DNA of 64,000 nucleotides, taken from the NCBI RefSeq assembly GCF_020531985.1, contig NZ_JAJAVQ010000004.1:558001-622000 (forward strand), read 5' to 3'. Source of the DNA: Rheinheimera aquimaris. GTDB lineage: Bacteria > Pseudomonadota > Gammaproteobacteria > Enterobacterales > Alteromonadaceae. Positions within the stretch are counted from its first letter, which is position 1; the number at the start of each line of letters is the position of its first letter. Positions 1-8,477 of the stretch are shown one piece after another. Below the pieces are notes generated by a model that searched no databases, was not told where the DNA came from, and saw only the letters and a list, made by a program, of their open reading frames with translations. The translations under genes were made by a program, and so were the position numbers.

Positions 1-699
1 TCAGCAAAAGATGCCGAAACCGTGTTGGTTGATGTGTGGGGTAACCCGCCGGGACAAAATGTACTGGGCATGATTTTTCCGGCTAATTTCACCCCGTTTG
101 ACGCCGAGTCATGGGCAGTTACTGTCGAATACGAACAGGACGGTTATGTATCGGATGAAGATGCTGCAGATATTGACTACACAGAATTGTTAGTACAGAT
201 GCAGCAGGATACAGCAGAAGCCAGCAAAGAGCGGGTAGAGCATGGTTATGAGCCAATCGCGTTAGTCGGTTGGGCCGCAAAACCATTTTATGATCAGGCG
301 CAGCATAAGCTGCACTGGGCCAAGGAAATTCAATTTGGTGACAATGAAGTTAATACGCTGAATTACAATATCCGCGTGCTGGGGCGTAAAGGGGTACTGG
401 TATTGAATTTTATTGCCGGTATGGAACAGCTGCCACAAATTAACCAGAATTTAGATTCGGTACTGGCCCTGGCCGAATTTAATAGTGGTGCTCAGTATGC
501 TGATTTTAACCCGGAGCTGGATCAGGTTGCTGCGTATGGTTTGGGCGCATTAGTCGCCGGTAAAGTGCTGGCGAAAACCGGCTTTTTGGCGCTGGCACTG
601 GTGTTTCTGAAAAAGTTTGGTGTTTTTATTTTGCTGGGCCTGGGCGCATTGCTACGAAAACTATTTGCTAAGAAGTCAGTACCTACCTCACCAAATTGA
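1..699 (+). CDS. DUF2167 family membrane protein (5' end outside window)
   Basis: The reading frame is open from the first base of the window, so the N-terminus and any signal peptide lie upstream; the GTG at 22 is only an internal codon. The visible protein has the VDVWGNPPG motif and the long beta-rich body I associate with DUF2167 proteins. Two hydrophobic stretches near the C-terminus (about visible residues 180-222) are followed by a basic tail, so the protein is anchored in the inner membrane with its main domain outside the cytoplasm. The function of the family is not established. A strong terminator follows at 726-755. The family call is from memory of the sequence style. Confidence 0.75.
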   Translation, partial: SAKDAETVLVDVWGNPPGQNVLGMIFPANFTPFDAESWAVTVEYEQDGYVSDEDAADIDYTELLVQMQQDTAEASKERVEHGYEPIALVGWAAKPFYDQAQHKLHWAKEIQFGDNEVNTLNYNIRVLGRKGVLVLNFIAGMEQLPQINQNLDSVLALAEFNSGAQYADFNPELDQVAAYGLGALVAGKVLAKTGFLALALVFLKKFGVFILLGLGALLRKLFAKKSVPTSPN

Positions 700-725
700 A
701 GCTATGTAGTGTACTTGCATTGTAT

Positions 726-755
726 AAAAAGCCCGGCTACTGCGGCGGGCTTTTT
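726..755. terminator. Bidirectional intrinsic terminator
   Basis: Arms AAAAAGCCCG and CGGGCTTTTT flank a 10-base loop, giving an A-tract on one side and a T-tract on the other. It lies between the convergent DUF2167 gene and the tautomerase gene and can serve both. Confidence 0.9.
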
Positions 756-766
756 ATTACAGGCAT

Positions 767-988
767 TTATCGCTCAGTTTTTTTTGCCGCTTCGCGCTGA
801 CGGCGGCGGGTGATATTTTCCCGGTCCAGGCCCCAATTATCGGTAGGTACCTCATCAATAATGACAAAGGTAGTGGCCGGGTCCTTACCCAGCACATCGC
901 TGAGTAAGTCTGTTACGCCTTCAATTAATTGCAGTTTCTGCTCTGTTGTCACGCCCTCTTCAGTGACACGGATATTAACGTATGGCAT
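767..988 (-). CDS. 4-oxalocrotonate tautomerase family protein
   Basis: A 73-residue protein, the usual size for the small tautomerase family. After removal of Met the chain begins with Pro (MPYVNIRVTEEG), the catalytic general base of the family. ATG at 988 has a good AAGGAG site about 7 bases upstream. It follows the SDR gene by 23 bases on the same strand, so the two are probably co-transcribed. The family acts on keto-enol tautomers of varied carbonyl compounds; the physiological substrate here cannot be read from the sequence. The C-terminus is unusually basic (RRRQREAAKKTER). Confidence 0.85.
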   Translation of the reverse strand: MPYVNIRVTEEGVTTEQKLQLIEGVTDLLSDVLGKDPATTFVIIDEVPTDNWGLDRENITRRRQREAAKKTER

Positions 989-1011
989 AGCGATGCTCCT
1001 TGGACAATCAA

Positions 1012-1755
1012 TTACCAGACACCGGCTGCGGCGCCGCCGTCAACCGCCATAATAGTACCACTGACATACGCCGAATCGGTCAGATACAACACAGCCGCGA
1101 CGATATCCTGCACAGTGCCGGTTTTACCGCTGGGTGACAGCTGATTCAGGAACGCTTGAGCGTCAGCAAAGTTACCATGCAGCGGCGTTTCAATAATACC
1201 CGGTGCTACCGCATTAACACGGATATTTGTCGGCGCCAGTTCGACTGCAAGATGGCGGGTAGCCGCATTTATGCCGCCTTTTATCAGTACCGGCAAGGCA
1301 GCCGGCAGTTTGGCGGTAGGCTGTAGCCCAATGTTGGCGGTGATACTGACAATATGGCCGCCGCCGTGAGCTTGCATATGGGTCACAGCTTGCTGCACCG
1401 GGTAGAAAAAGCCCTGCAGGTTAGTCGCAACTAAGGCATTAAGGTCGGTTTCAGTGTAATGATTTACCGGCTTGGCGATAAATACACCGGCATTATTAAT
1501 CAGCACATCGACACCGCCGAAGTGTTTAATGGTCTGGTCGAATAACATTTTGGCTGTCTCAGGTTTGGCAATATCACCGGCCACAGTGAGAAAGTTGGCC
1601 GGGTTACCTAGCTCGTTCGCGGCCTGCGCTAAGCGCTCAGCCGTGCGGGCATTACCTACTACATTATAACCACGCTCTAAGTATGCTTTAGCAATGGCAA
1701 ACCCAATGCCACTGGAAGCACCTGTCACTATAACTGTCTGTTTGCTGTTGCTCAT
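1012..1755 (-). CDS. SDR family oxidoreductase-like protein, atypical active site
   Basis: Short-chain dehydrogenase/reductase fold of 247 residues. The cofactor motif TGASSGIG and the NNAG motif are intact, and the C-terminal AVDGG segment is normal. The usual catalytic YxxxK reads PVLIK, so the tyrosine is replaced by proline while the lysine is kept. The usual catalytic serine segment reads SITANIG. ATG at 1755 is chosen because it has AAGGAG 8 bases upstream; the frame extends further to 1809 but without a site. It is probably the first gene of a two-gene operon with the tautomerase, divergent from a LysR regulator. A reductase role is uncertain given the missing tyrosine; a binding or non-classical catalytic role is possible. 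Confidence 0.85.
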   Translation of the reverse strand: MSNSKQTVIVTGASSGIGFAIAKAYLERGYNVVGNARTAERLAQAANELGNPANFLTVAGDIAKPETAKMLFDQTIKHFGGVDVLINNAGVFIAKPVNHYTETDLNALVATNLQGFFYPVQQAVTHMQAHGGGHIVSITANIGLQPTAKLPAALPVLIKGGINAATRHLAVELAPTNIRVNAVAPGIIETPLHGNFADAQAFLNQLSPSGKTGTVQDIVAAVLYLTDSAYVSGTIMAVDGGAAAGVW

Positions 1756-1851
1756 ATTTTGCTCCTTGTAGCTGAAATGTTGGCACCGTAAACCGGTCAG
1801 CAATGACACTTTACTTTTAACCAGAGTGCCGATAAATATCGGATTATTTGA

Positions 1852-1876
1852 ATTACTTGATACATAATGTAATCAA
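1852..1876. promoter_or_regulatory. Candidate LysR-type operator in divergent intergenic region
   Basis: Two overlapping dyads lie just upstream of the LysR start: ATTAC-N12-GTAAT (1852-1873) and TTGAT-N10-ATCAA (1857-1876). LysR-type regulators typically bind interrupted dyads between themselves and a divergent target, here the SDR-tautomerase pair. This is inferred from position and symmetry only. Confidence 0.4.
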
Positions 1877-1895
1877 TTGTGAGGAGGGCAGGCTG

Positions 1896-2822
1896 ATGAC
1901 GCATATATTCGATGACAAGCAATACAGTGGTATTGAGCTGTTCTGTCTGGCGGCAGAGACTGGCAGCTTTACTAAAGCTGCGCTCAGTGCCGGTATTACA
2001 CCGGCAGCAGTAAGCCGGTCGATATCCAGGCTGGAAGACAGGCTTGGCGTCAGACTGTTTGTCCGTACGACGCGGCAAATCAGGCTGACTGATAATGGCC
2101 AGAGTTATTATCTGAAATGCCATGATGCGTTGGCGCAGCTGAAGGAGGCCGAGCGCGAAGTCTCCGGTGGCCAGGCCACGCCATCAGGCCTACTCAGGAT
2201 CAGTGCGCCGACACCCTACGCACATTTTCGCTTGCTGCCGTTATTACCATTGTTCAGGCAGCGTTATCCGGATGTGCAGTTTCATTTGCACCTGGGCAAC
2301 CGCAATGTTGATTTTGCAGCAGATAATATCGATCTGGCTATCCGGATGCGTGATCCGAAAGATTCAGGTCTGATTGCCCGTAAACTGGAGGATGTGCAAT
2401 TGGCAACGGTAGCTGCACCGTCTTACTTGCGTCGGGCGGGCACACCAAATCATCCGGACGATTTACAGCAGCACGACTGCCTGCAGTTTGAATTGCCCAG
2501 CACCGGTAAAGCCATCAGCTGGCCTTTTATGCAGAACGGCCGGCAGGTACAGATAGAAACCCGCGGCAGCTATCAATGTACCGATGATTTGTTGGGCGTG
2601 GTAACCTTAGCAAAACACGGTGCCGGTATTATTCAGACATACCGTTTTATGTTTGAGCGCGAGCTGGCACAGGGCAAATTGGTTGAGTTGCTGCCACAAT
2701 ACAGCGGCACATCCCGTCCGGTGTATCTGTTATATCCGCATGCCCGGCATATGCCGCTGAGGCTACGGGTGTTTATCGAATTTCTGCTGGCGCAGCTGCG
2801 TCCCTCGCCAACAGTAGCATGA
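1896..2822 (+). CDS. LysR family transcriptional regulator
   Basis: A 308-residue LysR-type regulator. The N-terminal winged helix-turn-helix is clear (ELFCLAAETGSFTKAA, then PAAVSRSISRLEDRLGVRLF), followed by the substrate-binding domain from about residue 90. ATG at 1896 is preferred because GAGGAGG lies 8 bases upstream; the in-frame start at 1848 has no site and would run through the candidate operator. It is divergent from the SDR-tautomerase pair, which it probably regulates. The effector is unknown. Confidence 0.9.
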   Translation: MTHIFDDKQYSGIELFCLAAETGSFTKAALSAGITPAAVSRSISRLEDRLGVRLFVRTTRQIRLTDNGQSYYLKCHDALAQLKEAEREVSGGQATPSGLLRISAPTPYAHFRLLPLLPLFRQRYPDVQFHLHLGNRNVDFAADNIDLAIRMRDPKDSGLIARKLEDVQLATVAAPSYLRRAGTPNHPDDLQQHDCLQFELPSTGKAISWPFMQNGRQVQIETRGSYQCTDDLLGVVTLAKHGAGIIQTYRFMFERELAQGKLVELLPQYSGTSRPVYLLYPHARHMPLRLRVFIEFLLAQLRPSPTVA

Positions 2823-2860
2823 TGCTGTACTTTAAACCTGACAAATCCATTTCATTATTT

Positions 2861-2884
2861 AGCCATCTAAACGTATAGAAGTTG
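2861..2884. promoter_or_regulatory. Candidate MetJ operator (three tandem met boxes)
   Basis: Three adjacent 8-base units, AGCCATCT, AAACGTAT and AGAAGTTG, match the MetJ consensus AGACGTCT at 6, 6 and 5 of 8 positions. Tandem 8-mers in register upstream of a methionine gene are the standard MetJ arrangement. They lie 57 bases before the metA start. No SAM riboswitch-like structure was noticed here. Confidence 0.6.
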
Positions 2885-2940
2885 ACTTCGCTGTGCATTT
2901 TACGCAACATAGCGGCTATGTCAGTTAAGCGGATGTGGCT

Positions 2941-3867
2941 ATGCCTATTAAAGTGATCGATCAGTTGCCGGCGGTAGAAGCCTTGTCGGCAGAAAATGTG
3001 TTCGTGATGACCGAAAGCCGGGCGCAGTCGCAGGACATCCGGCCGCTTAAAATTGCGATTTTAAACCTGATGCCCAATAAAATTGCCACTGAAATTCAAC
3101 TGTTGCGTTTATTGGCGAATAGCCCGTTGCAGGTGGATGTCGATTTACTGCGCATTGATGATCATGTAAGTAAAAACACGCCGCCAAGCCATCTGAACTG
3201 TTTTTACCGTTACTTCTCAGAAGTACAACAGCAGAAGTATGATGGTCTGATTATTACCGGTGCGCCACTGGGGCTGGTAGATTATGAAGACGTTACCTAC
3301 TGGGCGCAGTTTGGCGATATTCTGCGCTGGGCCGACAATAATGTTACCTCAACCTTATTTCTGTGTTGGGCGGCGCATGCGGCGCTGTATCAGTACTATG
3401 GTTTGCAGCGCGAAATTCGCGGCGAGAAACTGTCGGGGGTTTACTGGCAGCAGGTGACCCAGCCACTGTGCCCGCTGGTGCGTGGTTTTGATGACGAATT
3501 TTTAGTGCCACATTCGCGCTATGCCCAGGTACCCAAGCAAAAATACCAGCAGCACGACGATTTACATATTCTGGCCGAGGCCGATGTTACCGGCGCCTAT
3601 TTGCTGCAAAACAGCAGTGGCAGCCGGGTTTTTGTTACCGGCCACCCTGAGTATGACTTAACCACTTTGGACGAAGAGTATCAGCGCGATCTGGCCGCCG
3701 GCGTAACTGCTAAGTTGCCGGAAAATTACTATCGCAATAATGACCCTATGCAAGGGCCACAGAAACTGTGGCAAAGCCACGCCTTTTTACTGTTCAGCAA
3801 CTGGCTGAACTACTATGTGTATCAGGCCACACCATTTGAGTTAAGCCAGATTGGTCACGGTGCCTAA
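2941..3867 (+). CDS. metA: Homoserine O-succinyltransferase MetA
   Basis: Acylates the homoserine hydroxyl in the first committed step of methionine synthesis. The 308-residue cytoplasmic protein matches MetA throughout: TGAPLGLVDYEDVTYW, the nucleophile segment FLCWAAHAALYQYYG with its Cys, and the GHPEYD segment with the His and Glu of the active site. The glycine in TGAPLG favours succinyl-CoA over acetyl-CoA use, although acyl specificity in this family is known to be variable. ATG at 2941 gives the standard MPIKV start; an in-frame GTG at 2935 is less likely, and neither has a strong ribosome site. Only 15 bases separate it from the methionine synthase genes, so they form one methionine operon behind candidate met boxes. 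Confidence 0.93.
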   Translation: MPIKVIDQLPAVEALSAENVFVMTESRAQSQDIRPLKIAILNLMPNKIATEIQLLRLLANSPLQVDVDLLRIDDHVSKNTPPSHLNCFYRYFSEVQQQKYDGLIITGAPLGLVDYEDVTYWAQFGDILRWADNNVTSTLFLCWAAHAALYQYYGLQREIRGEKLSGVYWQQVTQPLCPLVRGFDDEFLVPHSRYAQVPKQKYQQHDDLHILAEADVTGAYLLQNSSGSRVFVTGHPEYDLTTLDEEYQRDLAAGVTAKLPENYYRNNDPMQGPQKLWQSHAFLLFSNWLNYYVYQATPFELSQIGHGA

Positions 3868-3882
3868 GATAAAGAGCATATT

Positions 3883-4947
3883 ATGACAGCAAGATTAACA
3901 GCGCAGCAGTTTCGTCAGTTGCTCGAAAAGCGAATTTTAATTCTGGATGGTGCTATGGGCACGATGATCCAGCAACACCGGCTGCAGGAGGCTGATTACC
4001 GCGGCAGTGAGTTTGCCAACTGGCCTTGCGATGTCAAAGGCAACAACGATTTGCTGGTGCTGACGCAGCCGGATTTAATCGCAGATATTCACCGTCAGTA
4101 TTTACTGGCTGGCGCCGATATTGTTGAAACCAACAGCTTTAATGCCACCAGCATTGCCATGGCGGACTACCAGATGGAAAGCTTGTCGGCGCGGATAAAC
4201 CGCAAATCTGCCGCTTTGGCGCGTAAAGTCTGTGATGAGATCACGGCACTTGAGCCACACAAGCCGCGCTTTGTCGCCGGCGTGCTTGGGCCGACTAACC
4301 GTACTGCTTCTATCTCGCCGGATGTCAACGACCCGGGGTTTCGCAATGTCAGTTTTGAAGAGCTGGTCGAAGCTTACACTGAATCTACCAGAGCACTGAT
4401 TGAGGGTGGTGCTGACATCATTATGCTTGAAACCATTTTTGATACGCTAAATGCCAAAGCCGCGGCTTTTGCGGTACTGCAGGTATTTGATGAGGTCGGC
4501 GTTAAGTTGCCGGTAATGATTTCCGGCACTATCACCGATGCCTCTGGCCGCACCTTGTCGGGCCAGACTACAGAAGCGTTCTATCATAGCCTTGCGCACG
4601 TTGAGCCGGTGTGTTTTGGCCTTAACTGCGCATTAGGGCCAGACTTATTGCGCCCCTATGTCGAAACACTGTCCGGCGTGTCGGAAGCGTTTGTGTCGGT
4701 GCACCCCAACGCAGGTTTACCTAATGAGTTTGGTGAATACGATTTGGGCCCAGAAGAGATGGCAGCTGAAATTGCCGATTGGGCTAAACAAGGCTTTTTA
4801 AACATTGTTGGTGGCTGCTGCGGTACGACACCAGAGCATATCAAAGCGATAGCTCTGGCGGTTAAAACAGCGCCGCCTCGTCAGCCTAAAGCAGCTGCGC
4901 ACAGTTTTCACTTAGCCGGCCTTGAAGCCTTTTCTCTGGAGTGGTGA
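3883..4947 (+). CDS. Methionine synthase, homocysteine-binding subunit (split MetH, N-terminal part)
   Basis: This 354-residue protein equals only the first domain of cobalamin-dependent methionine synthase. It starts with [12 protein letters not shown] and carries the zinc-binding cysteines in FGLNCALGP and [10 protein letters not shown], which hold homocysteine. It ends ([10 protein letters not shown], stop) where E. coli MetH continues into the folate domain. The remaining domains are encoded by the next gene, which starts on the last base of this stop codon. Combined length of the two products is 354 + 873, equal to the 1227 residues of E. coli MetH. A one-base sequencing error is the main alternative. 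The reading here is a genuine gene fission with translational coupling. Confidence 0.88.
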   Translation: MTARLTAQQFRQLLEKRILILDGAMGTMIQQHRLQEADYRGSEFANWPCDVKGNNDLLVLTQPDLIADIHRQYLLAGADIVETNSFNATSIAMADYQMESLSARINRKSAALARKVCDEITALEPHKPRFVAGVLGPTNRTASISPDVNDPGFRNVSFEELVEAYTESTRALIEGGADIIMLETIFDTLNAKAAAFAVLQVFDEVGVKLPVMISGTITDASGRTLSGQTTEAFYHSLAHVEPVCFGLNCALGPDLLRPYVETLSGVSEAFVSVHPNAGLPNEFGEYDLGPEEMAAEIADWAKQGFLNIVGGCCGTTPEHIKAIALAVKTAPPRQPKAAAHSFHLAGLEAFSLEW

Positions 4948-7568
4948 TGCAACAACAAGCCAGATTTATCAATGTCGGCGAGCGGACTAACGTGACCGGC
5001 TCGGCAAAATTTAAAAAACTGATTTTAAACGGCGACTATGAAGCGGCGCTTGATGTGGCAAGACAGCAGGTCGAAAACGGCGCGCAAATCATCGATATCA
5101 ATATGGATGAAGCGATGCTGGACAGCAAAGCTGCAATGGTGCGCTACCTGCAACTGCTGGCTGCAGAGCCCGATATTGCCCGCGTGCCGATTATGGTCGA
5201 CTCATCCAAATGGGAAGTCATCGAGGCCGCACTGAAATGTATTCAGGGCAAAGCGGTGGTTAACTCCATTTCGTTAAAAGAAGGCGAAGCGCCATTTTTA
5301 CATCAGGCCCGGTTGCTACGCCGTTATGGCGCCGCTGTTGTGGTAATGGCGTTTGACGAATCCGGTCAGGCCGATACCAAAGCGCGTAAAGTGGAAATTT
5401 GCCAGCGTGCTTATCACATCCTTACACAGCAAATTGGCTTTCCGCCACAAGACATTATTTTTGACCCTAACATCTTTGCTGTCGCCACCGGTATAGAAGA
5501 GCATAACAACTATGCGGTAGATTTTATTGAGGCTACCCGAGAGATAAAGCGGCTGTGCCCGTATGCCAAAATCTCCGGTGGTGTATCCAATGTGTCGTTT
5601 TCGTTTCGTGGCAATGACGCGGTGCGTGAGGCGATTCACTCGGTGTTTTTATACCATGCCATTGCTGCCGGCATGGACATGGGCATTGTTAATGCAGGTC
5701 AGCTGGCGGTATATGATGATATTCCGGTTTTGCTGCGCGAGCGGGTGGAGGATGTGATTCTTAACCGGCGTGACGATGCAACCGAGCGCTTGCTGGAGAT
5801 TGCCGCTCAGTTTAAAGGCGATGGCAGTGTTGCCGAAAAAGCTGATGATGCCTGGCGCAGCCTGCCGGTTAATAAGCGGCTGGAGCATGCCCTGGTAAAA
5901 GGCATCACTGATTTTATTGAACAAGACACCGAAGACGCCCGCCAACAGGCAGAAAAGCCGTTGCATGTGATTGAAGGCCCGCTGATGGACGGCATGAACG
6001 TGGTAGGGGATTTGTTTGGTGAGGGCAAAATGTTCCTGCCGCAGGTGGTCAAATCGGCGCGGGTGATGAAAAAAGCGGTGGCTTATCTGCAACCTTATAT
6101 CGAACAGGACAAAGCTGGCGGCCAGGCGCAGGGCAAAGTGCTGCTGGCAACGGTAAAAGGCGATGTACACGATATTGGTAAGAATATTGTCGGCGTGGTG
6201 CTGCAGTGCAATAACTTTGAGGTTATTGACCTTGGTGTGATGGTGCCTTGTGCAGAGTTATTGCGCGTCGCCAAAGAGCAAAATGTGGATGTAATCGGCT
6301 TATCCGGCCTGATTACGCCGTCACTGGATGAAATGGTGCATGTCGCCAAAGAAATGACCCGGCTGGGTTATACCCAACCGCTGTTGATAGGCGGAGCGAC
6401 AACGTCCAAAGCGCATACAGCAGTCAAAATTGAGCCTAACTACAGTCATGGCGTGGTGTATGTACCGAATGCTTCGCGCAGTGTGTCAGTAGTACAGGCG
6501 TTAATTGGTAAAGACAGCAAAGCAGATTATTTAGCGCGCATTAAAAATGAATATCGGGTTGCCCGTGAGCAACATGCGCGCTCAAGGCCCGGGCAAACAC
6601 TGCTCAACCTGGAGCAGGCAAGAGCAAACCGCTTTCAGCTCGATTTGAGCCGTGTTGCGCCAGCGCCAAAACTCGCTGGCGTACATTTGTGGCAGAACGT
6701 CGATCTGAATGTACTGCGCGATTACATTGACTGGACACCATTCTTTTTAACCTGGCAGTTGTCGGGTAAGTATCCGGCTATTCTGAACCATGCTGAAGTC
6801 GGCATAGAAGCACGAAAGCTGTTTAAAGATGCCAACACTATGCTTGATAAAATGATTGGTGAAGGCCATGTCAGCGGCAAAGCCATATTCGGTTTATTCC
6901 CGGCGAACAGCGATGGTGATGACATTGTGGTATACACCGATGAGAGTCGCAGCACTGAAAAAGCCCGCTTATATAATCTGCGTCAGCAGCTGCAGCTGAG
7001 AAATAATGCGCCAAACTGCTGTCTGGCTGATTTTGTCGCGCCAGTTGACAGTGGTGTGGCGGATTATATCGGGGCTTTTGCCGTCAGCACCGGCTTTGGC
7101 GCTGACGAGCTGGCCGCCGAATATGCGGCAGCTCATGATGACTACAGCAGTATTATGGTCAAAGCGCTGGCCGATCGTTTAGCCGAAGCGCTGGCCGAAT
7201 ACCTGCATTTAAAAGTGCGACGCGAGTATTGGGGCTATGCCGCCGAGGAGAATCTGGATAATGAGCAGCTGATCCGTGAGTTGTATCAGGGGATCCGGCC
7301 GGCACCAGGTTATCCGGCCTGTCCGGAGCATACAGAAAAGGGCACGTTATGGCAGTTGTTGGATGTCGAAGCGCAAACCGGCATCCAATTAACCGAGAGT
7401 TATGCCATGTGGCCGGGGGCTGCGGTAAGTGGCTGGTATTTCGCGCATCCGGACAGTAAGTATTTTACCGTCAGTAAAATCGGTGCAGACCAGCTAAATG
7501 AGTACGCACAGAAAAAAGGTTGGAATGAGCAGCAGGCTCAAAGCTGGCTGGCACCGAACCTTGGTTAA
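4947..7568 (+). CDS. metH: Methionine synthase, folate/cobalamin/reactivation subunit (split MetH, C-terminal part)
   Basis: An 873-residue protein with, in order, the methyltetrahydrofolate-binding domain ([16 protein letters not shown] at the start, [11 protein letters not shown]), the cobalamin cap and B12-binding domains ([11 protein letters not shown], containing the DxHxxG lower-ligand motif), and the SAM-dependent reactivation domain ([15 protein letters not shown] near residue 780, then [12 protein letters not shown]). It lacks only the homocysteine domain, supplied by the preceding gene. ATG at 4947 overlaps the upstream TGA by one base and has GGAG at 4938-4941, 5 bases before it. 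In-frame GTG codons at 4941 and 4944 are less well placed. Together the two subunits would methylate homocysteine to methionine. Confidence 0.9.
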   Translation: MQQQARFINVGERTNVTGSAKFKKLILNGDYEAALDVARQQVENGAQIIDINMDEAMLDSKAAMVRYLQLLAAEPDIARVPIMVDSSKWEVIEAALKCIQGKAVVNSISLKEGEAPFLHQARLLRRYGAAVVVMAFDESGQADTKARKVEICQRAYHILTQQIGFPPQDIIFDPNIFAVATGIEEHNNYAVDFIEATREIKRLCPYAKISGGVSNVSFSFRGNDAVREAIHSVFLYHAIAAGMDMGIVNAGQLAVYDDIPVLLRERVEDVILNRRDDATERLLEIAAQFKGDGSVAEKADDAWRSLPVNKRLEHALVKGITDFIEQDTEDARQQAEKPLHVIEGPLMDGMNVVGDLFGEGKMFLPQVVKSARVMKKAVAYLQPYIEQDKAGGQAQGKVLLATVKGDVHDIGKNIVGVVLQCNNFEVIDLGVMVPCAELLRVAKEQNVDVIGLSGLITPSLDEMVHVAKEMTRLGYTQPLLIGGATTSKAHTAVKIEPNYSHGVVYVPNASRSVSVVQALIGKDSKADYLARIKNEYRVAREQHARSRPGQTLLNLEQARANRFQLDLSRVAPAPKLAGVHLWQNVDLNVLRDYIDWTPFFLTWQLSGKYPAILNHAEVGIEARKLFKDANTMLDKMIGEGHVSGKAIFGLFPANSDGDDIVVYTDESRSTEKARLYNLRQQLQLRNNAPNCCLADFVAPVDSGVADYIGAFAVSTGFGADELAAEYAAAHDDYSSIMVKALADRLAEALAEYLHLKVRREYWGYAAEENLDNEQLIRELYQGIRPAPGYPACPEHTEKGTLWQLLDVEAQTGIQLTESYAMWPGAAVSGWYFAHPDSKYFTVSKIGADQLNEYAQKKGWNEQQAQSWLAPNLG

Positions 7569-7685
7569 GTTATTGTAAAACATCAAAACTCTTTTGTTTC
7601 TGCCTTCGGGAAGAACTTGAAATTTATCCATGCCGTCAGGTAAAACGGTCTAAGCTTTAACAAAACAAAGCTGGAGTCGTTGTCG

Positions 7686-8456
7686 ATGCGCAGATGGATA
7701 ATGTTAGCTTTAATAGTGTTGTGCAGCGGCAAGCTAAGCGCTGCACCGCTGAATGTATTGGTGGGGCAAAACAAGCCGCCTTATATCCGGCTTGAGACGG
7801 TCAGTGGTTATGAATTGGAACTGCTGCGCGAAGTTATCCGCCGGATGGGACATGAAGCGGTGTTTGTCTTTGTGCCTAACTCCCGTATCCGTGCTTTACT
7901 GGAAAGCGGTAATGGTGATGTAGCGACGTTACAAGCGGTTACAGCCGATGAGCCGGGCGTATTTTTTTCCCAACCTTATATCCGCTACCAAAACGTTGTT
8001 GTCAGCCGCAGTAATGATGAGCTGACGATACAACATCCGGCTGATTTGGCGGGTAAAACGGTGATTGCGTTTCAGGGCGCCAGTAAAGTGCTCGGCGCGG
8101 ATTATCGCGACGCCGTTTTGCAGAACAAAAGCTATCAGGAAACGGTGGATCAGCGGGCACAGGTAGAAATGTTGCTGCAGGGGCGGGCCGCGGCGATAGT
8201 GCTTGATCGCAATATTTTTACCTATCATCAGCAGAACTCAACAATGCCAGCAGCAGTGACAGTGCATGAGTTGTTTGATTCCACCTTGTACCGGGCGGCA
8301 TTCCGTGACCCCGCACTTCAGCGTAGCTTTGACAAGGCTCTGCTGAGTGTTTTGCTGGATAATTGGTATCAACAGCTGCAGCTGAGCTATTTTATGCAGC
8401 TAAACCAGCAGCTACCTAACCGTTTTTATTGTGACGGGCCCACAGACAGTTACTGA
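7686..8456 (+). CDS. Periplasmic solute-binding protein, family 3 type
   Basis: A 256-residue protein with a signal peptide (MRRWIMLALIVLCSGKLSAA) followed by the bilobed fold of amino-acid-type binding proteins (LNVLVGQNKPPYI, YELELLREVIRRMG, GDVATLQAV). ATG at 7686 has GGAG about 9 bases upstream; the TTG at 7680 would be too close to that site. No permease or ATPase genes are adjacent, so it may be an orphan receptor or sensory protein, as many proteins of this type are in Alteromonadales. It converges on the hybrid kinase gene with only 21 bases between them and no visible terminator. The ligand is unknown. Confidence 0.8.
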   Translation: MRRWIMLALIVLCSGKLSAAPLNVLVGQNKPPYIRLETVSGYELELLREVIRRMGHEAVFVFVPNSRIRALLESGNGDVATLQAVTADEPGVFFSQPYIRYQNVVVSRSNDELTIQHPADLAGKTVIAFQGASKVLGADYRDAVLQNKSYQETVDQRAQVEMLLQGRAAAIVLDRNIFTYHQQNSTMPAAVTVHELFDSTLYRAAFRDPALQRSFDKALLSVLLDNWYQQLQLSYFMQLNQQLPNRFYCDGPTDSY

Positions 8457-8477
8457 GCTGCCGTGTTGGCTGCAGTG

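Noticed and set aside
2823-2940. SAM riboswitch upstream of metA
   Set aside because: No pairing pattern of the known SAM classes was seen; tandem MetJ-like boxes explain the regulation better.
5649-6170. 173-residue frame antisense to the large methionine synthase subunit
   Set aside because: The plus-strand frame has unmistakable conserved motifs; this is a codon-bias shadow with no start signals.
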